A DNA stretch of 64,000 bases from assembly GCF_004526345.1 (NCBI RefSeq), contig NZ_CP038213.1, positions 3,410,001 through 3,474,000 of the forward strand, written 5' to 3'. Positions 11,729 through 18,237 of this stretch are shown in pieces. Each line of letters starts with the position of its first letter. Position 1 is the first letter of the stretch. Origin of the DNA: Ornithinimicrobium flavum. Its GTDB lineage: Bacteria > Actinomycetota > Actinomycetes > Actinomycetales > Dermatophilaceae. The notes under the pieces are model-generated. The model saw only the letters and a list, made by a program, of their open reading frames with translations, did no database searches and was not told the DNA's origin. A program made the position numbers and the translations under genes.

Positions 11729-14188
11729 CTAGGCCGTCGCCAATCCCTCCGCCGGGCTGACCCGCACCGCCCGCCTGGCCGGCAGCACGCTGGCCAGGAC
11801 CCCGGCGAGCAGAGCCACCCCGACGATGACCGCCACCCGGCCCCACGGCACGGCGAGCTGCACGCCGACGTCGGCGGGCAGGAGGGTCTGGACGCCGAGC
11901 GCGGCATACCCGAGCCCCAGGCCCAGACCGATCACGGCGCTGACCAGCGCCAGCAGGACCCCCTCGACCAGCAGCATCGAGCGCATCTGGCCCCGGGTCA
12001 GGCCCAGGCCGCGCAGGAGGGCGTGCTCGCGGTGCCGCTCCAGCACCGACAGCGACAGGGTGTTGGCGATGCCGACGACCGCGATGAGCACCGCCACGCC
12101 CAGCAGGGCCGTGGTGACCAGCACCATCACGTCGAGGACCTGGGTGATGACCGCCCGCTCGGCGGCCGATCCGGTCACCTGGAGCGCGTTGTCGTCCGCC
12201 ACGTCAGAGACCGCACCCATGGTGTCGGCCACGTCCGCGTCGTCGGCCAGCCGGACGAGGGCGGTCCCGGGGGTGACCGCGTCGCCACCGAGCGCCCTCA
12301 GGTCCTCGACGTGCACGGCCAGGTCGTAGCCGAGCGCGAACGGCACCACCTCCAGCTCGGCGCTGCCACCCGGCCCCGAGACCGCCACCCGGTCTCCGGG
12401 CTCCAGCTCGTAGATGGACATCATCCCGCCCGCCATCCCGAGCGTCCCCGGCACCAGAGAGGCCAGCTGCTCGGCGCCGCGCACCACGTCCGCGTCCCGG
12501 GCCGGGTCGAGGCCGACGGTGGCGGTGCCGCCACCCATGTCCTCACCGAGGGTCAGGTAGGCCGTGTCCGCCACCCGCACCGCGCTCACCCCGTCGACCC
12601 CGCCGACCCGACCGGCGAAGTCGGCGGGCAGGGGGAGCGCGTCCACGCGGTCGGTGCCGTCCTCGAGGTACTCGCCGCCGGCGGAGAGCACGAGGTCGAC
12701 GGAGTAGGACTCGTCGATCTCGCCCATGGCGGTGCGCTGGCCGGTCGCCGCCCCGACGGAGGTCATGGTGATGAGGGTGACGCCCACGACCAGGGCGGCG
12801 CTGGTCGCGGCCGCCCGGCCGGGGTTGCGGACGGCGTTGTCGACGGCCAGGCGCCCCGGGACCCCGGCCGGGCGGGCGCCCAGACCGAGGGCCCGCACGG
12901 CGAGCGGCACGACCACGACCGCGGCGACGAGGACGCCGAGGAAGGAGACGACGCCGCCGAGCACCCCGCTGAGGATGTCCCGGGAGGTGGCGGCGTGGAC
13001 CATGGCGGCCACGCCGGCGCCGACGAGCAGCACGGCCAGGGCCATCCGGACCCGGCTCACCCGCACCCGCTCTCCGGAGGGCCCGACCGGGCGCAGGGCC
13101 GCCAGCGGGGACACCCGGGTGGCCCGCACCGCCGGCCACAGGCTGGCCAGAACGGTCACGAGCAGCCCGACGAGCAGGGGCGCACCGAGCACCACGGGCG
13201 TCACGGCGAGCCCCTCCGGCAGCGGCAGCCCCAGGTCCAGGCGCCGGCCCAGGGCCAGCAGGCCGAGAGCCGTGAGCAGGCCCGCACCGAGCCCCACGAC
13301 GGAGGCGACCAGCCCGAGGACCACGGCCTCCAGGATGACCAGGGACCGCACCTGGTGGGTCGTCGCGCCGACGGCACGCAGCAGCGCCAGCTCGGAGGTG
13401 CGCTGGGCCAGGGTGATGGTGAAGGTGTTGGCGATGACGATCGCCGCCGTGAGCAGCGCGACCGCACCGAAGCCCAGCAGGACGGCCCCGATGACGTCGG
13501 TCCCGCCGGTCATCATCGCCACCCGCTCGGCCGCCGCCTCGGTGCCGGTGCGGAGCTCGGCGCCGGGCACCGCGGCCAGCAGCGCCTCCCGTGCCGCGGT
13601 CTCGTCCGCGCCGTCGACCAGGTCCACCATCACCGAACCGTAGGACAGCTGCGGGTCCACCTGCCGCAGCGTGGCGTCGTCGGCCGCGAAGGCCGGTCCG
13701 TAGGACAGCGCCGGGCTGATGTCGCCGAAGTCGGCCACCCCGACGACGTCGAGGGACACCCCGCCCAGGTCGACCTGCTCGCCGACCGCCACCTCCTCGG
13801 CGAGGGCCGGGTTGACGGCGATCTCCCCGGGCGCGGCGGGCATCCGGCCCTCCAGCAGGGTGGTGCCCGAGACCGGGACCGGTGCCCCGATGAGCCAGGT
13901 CTGCGCGGTGAGCTCGGCGCTGACGGCGGTCTCGCCCCGCAGGGAGGCGACGTCCGCCACGGCGAGGGCGGCGTCGTAGCCCTGCGTCGAGATGCCCTCG
14001 CCGTCGACGGTGAGGACGAGGTCGGCGTCCCGCACGCCGGCGGCGACCGCGTCCTCCATACCCCGTTGGGCGGTGGTGAGCAGGGCCAGGCTGGCGGCGA
14101 GGAAGGCGACGCCCAGGACGATGGCGACCGCGGCCGAGAGCAGCCGGCGCCCGCGCGAGGCCAGGCCGGCGGTCCGCCAGGTGCCCAT
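11729..14188 (-). CDS. ABC transporter permease, MacB/FtsX family
   Basis: An 819-residue permease with the duplicated FtsX layout: an N-terminal helix (LSAAVAIVLGVAFLAASLAL), a large extracytoplasmic domain, three helices around residues 260-370 (first FtsX domain), a second helix and extracytoplasmic domain, and a final three-helix FtsX domain with VGIANTLSLSVLERHREHAL. Such permeases pair with a LolD/MacB-type ATPase and move peptides, antibiotics or lipids, or act mechanically, rather than import. The start overlaps the stop of the ATPase gene by one base, so the two are translationally coupled. Substrate unknown; control by the neighbouring two-component system is likely from a shared operator. 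Confidence 0.9.
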   Translation of the reverse strand: MGTWRTAGLASRGRRLLSAAVAIVLGVAFLAASLALLTTAQRGMEDAVAAGVRDADLVLTVDGEGISTQGYDAALAVADVASLRGETAVSAELTAQTWLIGAPVPVSGTTLLEGRMPAAPGEIAVNPALAEEVAVGEQVDLGGVSLDVVGVADFGDISPALSYGPAFAADDATLRQVDPQLSYGSVMVDLVDGADETAAREALLAAVPGAELRTGTEAAAERVAMMTGGTDVIGAVLLGFGAVALLTAAIVIANTFTITLAQRTSELALLRAVGATTHQVRSLVILEAVVLGLVASVVGLGAGLLTALGLLALGRRLDLGLPLPEGLAVTPVVLGAPLLVGLLVTVLASLWPAVRATRVSPLAALRPVGPSGERVRVSRVRMALAVLLVGAGVAAMVHAATSRDILSGVLGGVVSFLGVLVAAVVVVPLAVRALGLGARPAGVPGRLAVDNAVRNPGRAAATSAALVVGVTLITMTSVGAATGQRTAMGEIDESYSVDLVLSAGGEYLEDGTDRVDALPLPADFAGRVGGVDGVSAVRVADTAYLTLGEDMGGGTATVGLDPARDADVVRGAEQLASLVPGTLGMAGGMMSIYELEPGDRVAVSGPGGSAELEVVPFALGYDLAVHVEDLRALGGDAVTPGTALVRLADDADVADTMGAVSDVADDNALQVTGSAAERAVITQVLDVMVLVTTALLGVAVLIAVVGIANTLSLSVLERHREHALLRGLGLTRGQMRSMLLVEGVLLALVSAVIGLGLGLGYAALGVQTLLPADVGVQLAVPWGRVAVIVGVALLAGVLASVLPARRAVRVSPAEGLATA

Positions 14189-14958
14189 CAGGCCCTCCCG
14201 AGGTCGCGCACGGCGGCGAGCACGGCGTCGACCTCAGGGTCGAGGATCTCCCCGGCGACCTGCCCGTCGGCGAGGAGGATGACGCGGTCCGCGATCGCCG
14301 CGGCGTTGGCGTCGTGGGTGACCATGACGACGGTCTGGCCCCACTCGTCCACCGAGCGGCGCAGCAGGGTCAGCACCTCCACCCCGGTCGTGGAGTCCAG
14401 CGCACCCGTCGGCTCGTCGGCGAAGATCACCTCGGGCCGGGTGACGAGGGCGCGGGCCAGGGCGACGCGCTGCTGCTGCCCCCCGGACAGCTCACCGGGG
14501 CGGTGGCCCAGCCGGTCGGCCAGGCCCAGCCCCTCGACGACCAGCTGCTCCCAGTCAGGGTCCGCGGCGCGACCGGCGAGGTCCAGCGGCAGCCGGATGT
14601 TCTGGCGGGCGGTCAGGGTGGGCAGCAGGTTGAACGCCTGGAAGACGAAGCCGACCGAGCGGCGGCGCACCCGGGTCAGCTGGCGGTCCGACAGCGAGGT
14701 GAGCTCGGTGTCGCCGAGGAAGACGCGTCCGGAGGTGGGAGTGTCCAGCCCGGCGAGCAGGTGCATGAGGGTGGACTTGCCGGACCCGCTCGGGCCCATG
14801 ATGGCCGTGAAGCGGCCGGTCTCGATCCCCACCGAGATCTCCCGCAGGGCGTGGACGGCCGTCTCCCCCCGGCCGTAGGTCTTGGTCAGGTCGAGGGCGC
14901 TCGCGGCGAGCGAGGCGGTGGCTCGGGCGGTGTCGCGCCCTGAGGTCGTTGTTGTCAT
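14188..14958 (-). CDS. ABC transporter ATP-binding protein, MacB/LolD type
   Basis: A 256-residue ATPase with Walker A GPSGSGKS, Q-loop FQAFNLLPTLTARQN, signature LSGGQQQRVALARAL, Walker B VIFADEPTGALDS and H-loop MVTHD. The FQAFNLLP and GALDS wording is typical of the MacB/LolD/FtsE subgroup that works with FtsX permeases. The mRNA looks leaderless, with TACCGT 7 nt before ATG 14958. A palindrome shared with the two-component operon lies 68 bp upstream of the start. Together with the permease it probably forms an exporter that responds to envelope stress or a peptide; the substrate cannot be read from sequence. Confidence 0.93.
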   Translation of the reverse strand: MTTTTSGRDTARATASLAASALDLTKTYGRGETAVHALREISVGIETGRFTAIMGPSGSGKSTLMHLLAGLDTPTSGRVFLGDTELTSLSDRQLTRVRRRSVGFVFQAFNLLPTLTARQNIRLPLDLAGRAADPDWEQLVVEGLGLADRLGHRPGELSGGQQQRVALARALVTRPEVIFADEPTGALDSTTGVEVLTLLRRSVDEWGQTVVMVTHDANAAAIADRVILLADGQVAGEILDPEVDAVLAAVRDLGRA

Positions 14959-14965
14959 GCCGGCG

Positions 14966-14971
14966 ACGGTA
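14966..14971 (-). promoter_or_regulatory. Candidate -10 (TACCGT) for the leaderless ABC exporter operon
   Basis: TACCGT on the minus strand ends 7 nt before ATG 14958. The shared palindrome at 15026-15043 would sit just upstream of the -35 region. Confidence 0.45.
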
Positions 14972-15025
14972 GGCGGGGTCGGCCGCCGGGGGCATCAGCC
15001 GACGGGCGGGAGCTGCGGGCTCCCG

Positions 15026-15043
15026 GTCAGACCCGGGTATGAC
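15026..15043. promoter_or_regulatory. Palindromic operator, copy 1 (ABC exporter)
   Basis: GTCAGACCCGGGTATGAC is a near-perfect dyad (8-bp arms, one mismatch) whose proximal edge is 68 bp from the ATPase start. The same element, GTCATACCGGGGTATGAC, lies 67 bp from the histidine-kinase start at 18157-18174. Inferred binding site of the response regulator encoded at 16001-16732. Confidence 0.65.
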
Positions 15044-15075
15044 GTCCGCCGTCGGCAGGCTCCGTCGCCGGGGGT

Positions 15076-15108
15076 GGGTCGGTCGACGGGGCGGGTCGGT
15101 CGACGGGG
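15076..15108. repeat. 17-bp direct repeat downstream of the SMR genes
   Basis: GGGTCGGTCGACGGGG occurs twice, 17 bp apart, just after the second SMR stop. A 15-base part recurs inside the hairpin at 58639-58676, so it may be a terminator-associated word. Confidence 0.45.
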
Positions 15109-15109
15109 G

Positions 15110-15442
15110 TCAGTCGGCGGCGGGGGTGCGCGTCGTGAGCTTGAGCCCGGCCGCGCACGCGATGATCCCGAGCAGGAAGAGCGCCTTGAGCGGGGTCAGC
15201 ACCTCGGTGCCGGTGACCACCGCCCAGAGCACGGTGAGGACGGCGCCCAGCCCGGTCCAGACGGCATACGCCGTGCCGATGGGGATCGAGCGCATCGCCT
15301 GCGCCAGCCCGACCAGGCTGAGGACGCAGAACACGAGGAAGACGACGGTGGGGACGGGGCGGGTGAGGCCGTCGGAGAACCCCAGCGCGGTCGCCCAGAC
15401 CGCCTCGAGCACCGCGCTGCCGAGCAGGATCGCCCACGCCAC
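15110..15442 (-). CDS. SMR-family efflux protein, second subunit (guanidinium exporter pair)
   Basis: A 110-residue four-helix small multidrug resistance protein. It starts at GTG 15442, one base after the stop of the partner gene, so the two are translationally coupled. The N-terminus AWAILLGSAVLEAVWATALG keeps the essential membrane Glu (about residue 13) and Trp of the SMR family; later segments SIPIGTAYAVWTGLGAVLTVL and LFLLGIIACAAGLKL complete the fold. Two adjacent non-identical SMR genes usually encode a heterodimeric pump. The guanidine-III riboswitch upstream of the pair makes guanidinium the most likely substrate. Confidence 0.88.
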   Translation of the reverse strand: MAWAILLGSAVLEAVWATALGFSDGLTRPVPTVVFLVFCVLSLVGLAQAMRSIPIGTAYAVWTGLGAVLTVLWAVVTGTEVLTPLKALFLLGIIACAAGLKLTTRTPAAD

Positions 15443-15443
15443 C

Positions 15444-15758
15444 TCAGGACACCACCTTGAGGCCGACCACGCAGCCGACGATCCCGAGGAGGAGCAGCAC
15501 GCGCACGAGGGTGGCCGGCTCGGTGCCGCGCGCCATCGCCCAGGCGACGGTGAGCGATGCGCCGGTAGCGGTCCACACGGCATACGCCGTGCCGGTCGGG
15601 ATCGTCTGCATGGCGACGGCCAGGCCCCACATGCTGAGCACGGAGGCGACGACGAAGACGAGGGTGGGCAGCGGGCGGCGCAGTCCGCGGGAGGCGCCGA
15701 GCGCGGTGGCCCACACGGCCTCCAGGACGCCCGAGGCGAGCAGGATGGCCCAGTCCAT
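15444..15758 (-). CDS. SMR-family efflux protein, first subunit (guanidinium exporter pair)
   Basis: A 104-residue four-helix SMR protein (DWAILLASGVLEAVWATALG, with the conserved Glu at residue 13; TIPTGTAYAVWTATGASLTV; LLLLGIVGCVVGLKVVS). ATG 15758 is preceded by an AAGGAG ribosome binding site, unlike the leaderless genes around it, which fits control through the 5' leader. The leader contains a guanidine-III riboswitch whose 3' edge is 35 nt from the start. With the downstream gene it should form a heterodimeric exporter that removes guanidinium using the proton gradient. Confidence 0.9.
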   Translation of the reverse strand: MDWAILLASGVLEAVWATALGASRGLRRPLPTLVFVVASVLSMWGLAVAMQTIPTGTAYAVWTATGASLTVAWAMARGTEPATLVRVLLLLGIVGCVVGLKVVS

Positions 15759-15793
15759 GGGGATGGCTCCTTGACGAGGTGGTCGGCAGGGGT

Positions 15794-15833
15794 GGCCAGT
15801 CTTGTCCTCACCGGGTACTGAACCGTCGTCCGG
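15794..15833 (-). ncRNA. Guanidine-III (ykkC-III) riboswitch
   Basis: Read on the minus strand the leader starts CCGGACGA, continues through a short variable part, and contains GTACCCGGTGAGGACAAGAC before GGCC. This matches the compact pseudoknot consensus of the ykkC-III class: CCGGACGAGG, then GUACCCGGUCAGGACAAGAC. Ligand-binding core bases ACCCGG and GGACAAGAC are intact. It lies directly upstream of the SMR pair, the usual target of this class, and the RBS is 25-30 nt downstream, so translational control is plausible. Recognised from memory of the consensus, not from a covariance-model search. Confidence 0.88.
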
Positions 15834-15870
15834 GGCGTCGGGGCGCCGGTCCCCAGGGTAGCAACGCGGC

Positions 15871-16021
15871 AGGAACGCGCGTCCGGTCTGTCAGGAACTC
15901 GCGTCCGGTCTGTCACGAACTCGCGTCCGGTCTGTCAGGAACTCGCGTCCGGTCTGTCAGGAACTCGCGTCCGGTCTGTCACGAACGCGCGTCCGGTCTG
16001 TCAGGAACCCGCGTCCGGTCC
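15871..16021 (-). repeat. Tandem array of a 22-bp repeat, locus 1 (seven units, last partial)
   Basis: Units start at 15871, 15893, 15915, 15937, 15959, 15981 and 16003 with an exact 22-bp period. On the plus strand each begins AGGAAC or ACGAAC, continues YCGCGTCCGG and ends TCTGTC. There are no spacers. The last unit encodes the final residues and stop of the response regulator (PDAGS, stop). The same family occurs at 33728-33837 and 43639-43817. Confidence 0.95.
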
Positions 16022-16732
16022 TCCTTCGGGGCGGCCGGCGAGGCCCGTCTCGTAGGCGGTGATGACCATGTGGACGCGGTCGCGCAGGCCGAGCTTGCTC
16101 AGGACGCGCCCGATGTGGGTCTTGACCGTGGCCTCGGCGAGGAAGAGCTCGGCGGCGATCTCGCCGTTGGTCAGCCCCCGGCCGACCGCCTCCAGGACCT
16201 CGCGCTCGCGCTCGGTGAGCGGACCCAGCCGCGCCGCGGCCAGCCGACGCCGGGCGACGGCCGCGCTCTCCGCCCCGGCCTCGGGCAGCTCGGGCACGAA
16301 GCGCTCGAGCATCCGCCGGGTCGTGGAGGGCGCCATCGCCGCGTCGCCCGCGTGCACGGCGCGGATCGCCGAGAGCAGCTCGGCGGGGCCGGCGTCCTTG
16401 AGCAGGAATCCCGAGGCGCCGGCCTTGAGGGCGGCGAAGACGTACTCGTCCAGGTCGAAGGTCGTCAGCACCAGCACCTTCGCGGGCGACCCTGCGGCCT
16501 GCAGGCGACGGGTGGTCTCGACCCCGTCCAGCCGCGGCATGCGGATGTCCATGAGCACCACGTCGGGCCGGGTGGCCTCGATCGCGGCGAGGGCGGCGAG
16601 CCCGTCCCCCGCCTCCCCCAGGACGGTCATGTCCGGCTGGGCGTCCAGCACCATCCGGAAGCCGGCCCGCACGAGCTCCTGGTCGTCGACGAGGAAGAGG
16701 CGGACGGGCCGGTCGTCGGGGTGGGTGGTCAC
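16001..16732 (-). CDS. NarL/FixJ-family response regulator
   Basis: A 243-residue regulator. The receiver domain has VDDQELVRAGF, the phospho-acceptor Asp in DVVLMDIRMP near residue 60, the switch Thr in VLVLTTFD and Lys in LLKDAG. The C-terminal LuxR-type helix-turn-helix reads LTEREREVLEAVGRGL then NGEIAAELFLAEATVKTHIG. GTG 16732 overlaps the stop of the kinase gene (GTGA). The last residues GPDAGS and the stop are encoded by a unit of the 22-bp repeat array, so the tail is probably repeat-derived. Likely targets are its own operon and the ABC exporter, because both carry the same palindrome. Confidence 0.93.
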   Translation of the reverse strand: MTTHPDDRPVRLFLVDDQELVRAGFRMVLDAQPDMTVLGEAGDGLAALAAIEATRPDVVLMDIRMPRLDGVETTRRLQAAGSPAKVLVLTTFDLDEYVFAALKAGASGFLLKDAGPAELLSAIRAVHAGDAAMAPSTTRRMLERFVPELPEAGAESAAVARRRLAAARLGPLTEREREVLEAVGRGLTNGEIAAELFLAEATVKTHIGRVLSKLGLRDRVHMVITAYETGLAGRPEGGPDAGS

Positions 16733-18090
16733 GGCTGGGCTCCTTGCGTCCGGTCGGTCGAGGGTATGCCGTCCCCGGCCGGGGGAGGGCGGTCCCCCGG
16801 CACGGTGTCCGGACCCAGCACCGGGATCGTCGCCACGACCTCCCAGCCCTCCCGGGGCCGGGGGCCGGCCTGCACGTGCCCGCCGAGCACCTCGACCCGC
16901 TCGGCCATCCCGAGGATGCCGTTGCCCTCCCCGTCGGAGTCCGGGGACAGCCCCTGCCCGTCGTCGGTGACCCGGACCAGGAGCACGGCCGGGGTGCGCA
17001 GGACGTCGACGTCGACCTGCGCCTTCGGGCCCGCGTGCTTGAGCGCGTTGGTGAGCGCCTCCTGCACGACCCGGTAGGCGGCGAGGTCGACCTCGGAGGG
17101 CAGGTCGTCGGTGCGGCCCCGCACGGCCAGGTGGACCGGCAGGCCCGACTCGCGGACGCCGTCGACGAGCTCCTCCAGGTGGGCCAGGCCGCGCAGGGGC
17201 GCGTACTCGGCCCCGGCCCCCTCCTCGCGCAGCACCCCCACCAGCTTGCGGGTCTCGGCGAGCGAGGACCGGGCCGTCTGGGCCAGGGTCTCGAGCGTGG
17301 AGGCCGCGTGCTCCAGGGCCGCCCGGTCCGGCCCGATCGCCGGGGGCCGGTCCAGGGCCGCCCGGGCGGCGTAGAGCGCACCGTCGGCCTGGACCACCAC
17401 CACCGCGAGGCTGTGCGCCACCACGTCGTGCATCTCCCGGGCGATGGAGGCGCGCTCGTCCTGGGCCGCCAGCCGGGTGCGCTGCGCGTGGTCGCGGGCC
17501 AGCGCCCGGTTCTGCTCCCGGAGCCGCTCGATCACGGCGTGACGCCGTCGGACCACGTCCCCCAGCACCCACGCCACCCCGACGAAGAGCCCGAGGAAGA
17601 TCGCGTTGATGAGGATGCCCGCGAGGTCCCAGCGCCCGTCGTACCGCAGCCGCCAGTCCAGGCTCGCGAGCAGCGCCCCGCCCAGCGCGAGCCCGAGCAC
17701 CAGCCGTGAGGTCCGGCGGTCGCCGAACGCCGCCGCGCTGTAGACGACGACCAGCACCGCGATGTTGGCCGGGTGCGGCTCGTCGGTGAGGAGGACCTGC
17801 AGCAGGCACCCGGCCGCGACGATGCCCGCCACCAGGAGGGGACGGGCCCGGCGCCAGGGCAGCGGCAGGACCTGGACCATCCCGATCAGCACCCCGAAGG
17901 GCCCCAGCGCCGCGCCGCCCACCACGCCGACGAGCACCGCCAGCCCGATGACCAGGACCTCCAGCCACCACGGGCCGGACCGCCCGGTCCGCACCGACAG
18001 CTCCTGCCAGGCCTCCCGCACCGCCTCGCGGGTCGCCCCCGCGCTCCGGATGGAGGACGGGTCGGGGGCGGGTCTGCGGTCGGGCGTCAC
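16729..18090 (-). CDS. Sensor histidine kinase, NarL-partner (HisKA_3) type
   Basis: A 453-residue membrane kinase. The N-terminal half has about five hydrophobic segments (LEVLVIGLAVLVGVVGGAAL, PLLVAGIVAAGCLLQVLL, IAVLVVVYSAAAFG, LVLGLALGGALLASL, GILINAIFLGLFVGVAWVL) with little outside the membrane, a layout used by intramembrane-sensing kinases of ABC-exporter systems. The HisKA_3 phosphorylation site is in ERASIAREMHDVVAHSLAVV; the ATPase part has VVQEALTNALKHA, DDGQG and GNGILGMAER. Start GTG 18090 is supported by a TATCGT -10 eight bases upstream. It is co-transcribed with the response regulator and divergent from the glycosyltransferases. Confidence 0.92.
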   Translation of the reverse strand: MTPDRRPAPDPSSIRSAGATREAVREAWQELSVRTGRSGPWWLEVLVIGLAVLVGVVGGAALGPFGVLIGMVQVLPLPWRRARPLLVAGIVAAGCLLQVLLTDEPHPANIAVLVVVYSAAAFGDRRTSRLVLGLALGGALLASLDWRLRYDGRWDLAGILINAIFLGLFVGVAWVLGDVVRRRHAVIERLREQNRALARDHAQRTRLAAQDERASIAREMHDVVAHSLAVVVVQADGALYAARAALDRPPAIGPDRAALEHAASTLETLAQTARSSLAETRKLVGVLREEGAGAEYAPLRGLAHLEELVDGVRESGLPVHLAVRGRTDDLPSEVDLAAYRVVQEALTNALKHAGPKAQVDVDVLRTPAVLLVRVTDDGQGLSPDSDGEGNGILGMAERVEVLGGHVQAGPRPREGWEVVATIPVLGPDTVPGDRPPPAGDGIPSTDRTQGAQP

Positions 18091-18098
18091 ACCGGTCG

Positions 18099-18104
18099 AC
18101 GATA
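18099..18104 (-). promoter_or_regulatory. Candidate -10 (TATCGT) for the leaderless kinase operon
   Basis: TATCGT on the minus strand ends 8 nt before GTG 18090. The palindrome at 18157-18174 lies just upstream of the -35 position. Confidence 0.45.
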
Positions 18105-18156
18105 GGCGGCGGCGCCAGCGGTCGCATCCACCTGCGGGAGCGCGCGGCGGGCCTGC

Positions 18157-18174
18157 GTCATACCGGGGTATGAC
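18157..18174. promoter_or_regulatory. Palindromic operator, copy 2 (two-component operon)
   Basis: GTCATACCGGGGTATGAC has perfect 8-bp arms around two bases. It is 67 bp upstream of the kinase start, matching the 68 bp of the copy before the ABC exporter. It also lies upstream of the divergent glycosyltransferase promoter (-35 at 18203), so it could influence both directions. Confidence 0.7.
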
Positions 18175-18202
18175 ACGGCCGCCCGCAACCTTTGACACAA
18201 GT

Positions 18203-18231
18203 TGGACAAAGATTGGCGAAAAGGGTAGCGT
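18203..18231 (+). promoter_or_regulatory. Promoter of the glycosyltransferase pair (leaderless)
   Basis: TGGACA (18203-18208), 17 bp, TAGCGT (18226-18231), then 6 nt to ATG 18238. Both hexamers and the spacing fit a sigma-70-type actinobacterial promoter. A second TTGACA at 18192-18197 would have a 28-bp spacer and is less likely. Confidence 0.6.
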
Positions 18232-18237
18232 CCGGGC

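Noticed and set aside
15871..16021. CRISPR array
   Set aside because: Repeats are contiguous 22-bp units without spacers, and no cas genes are present; it is a tandem repeat.
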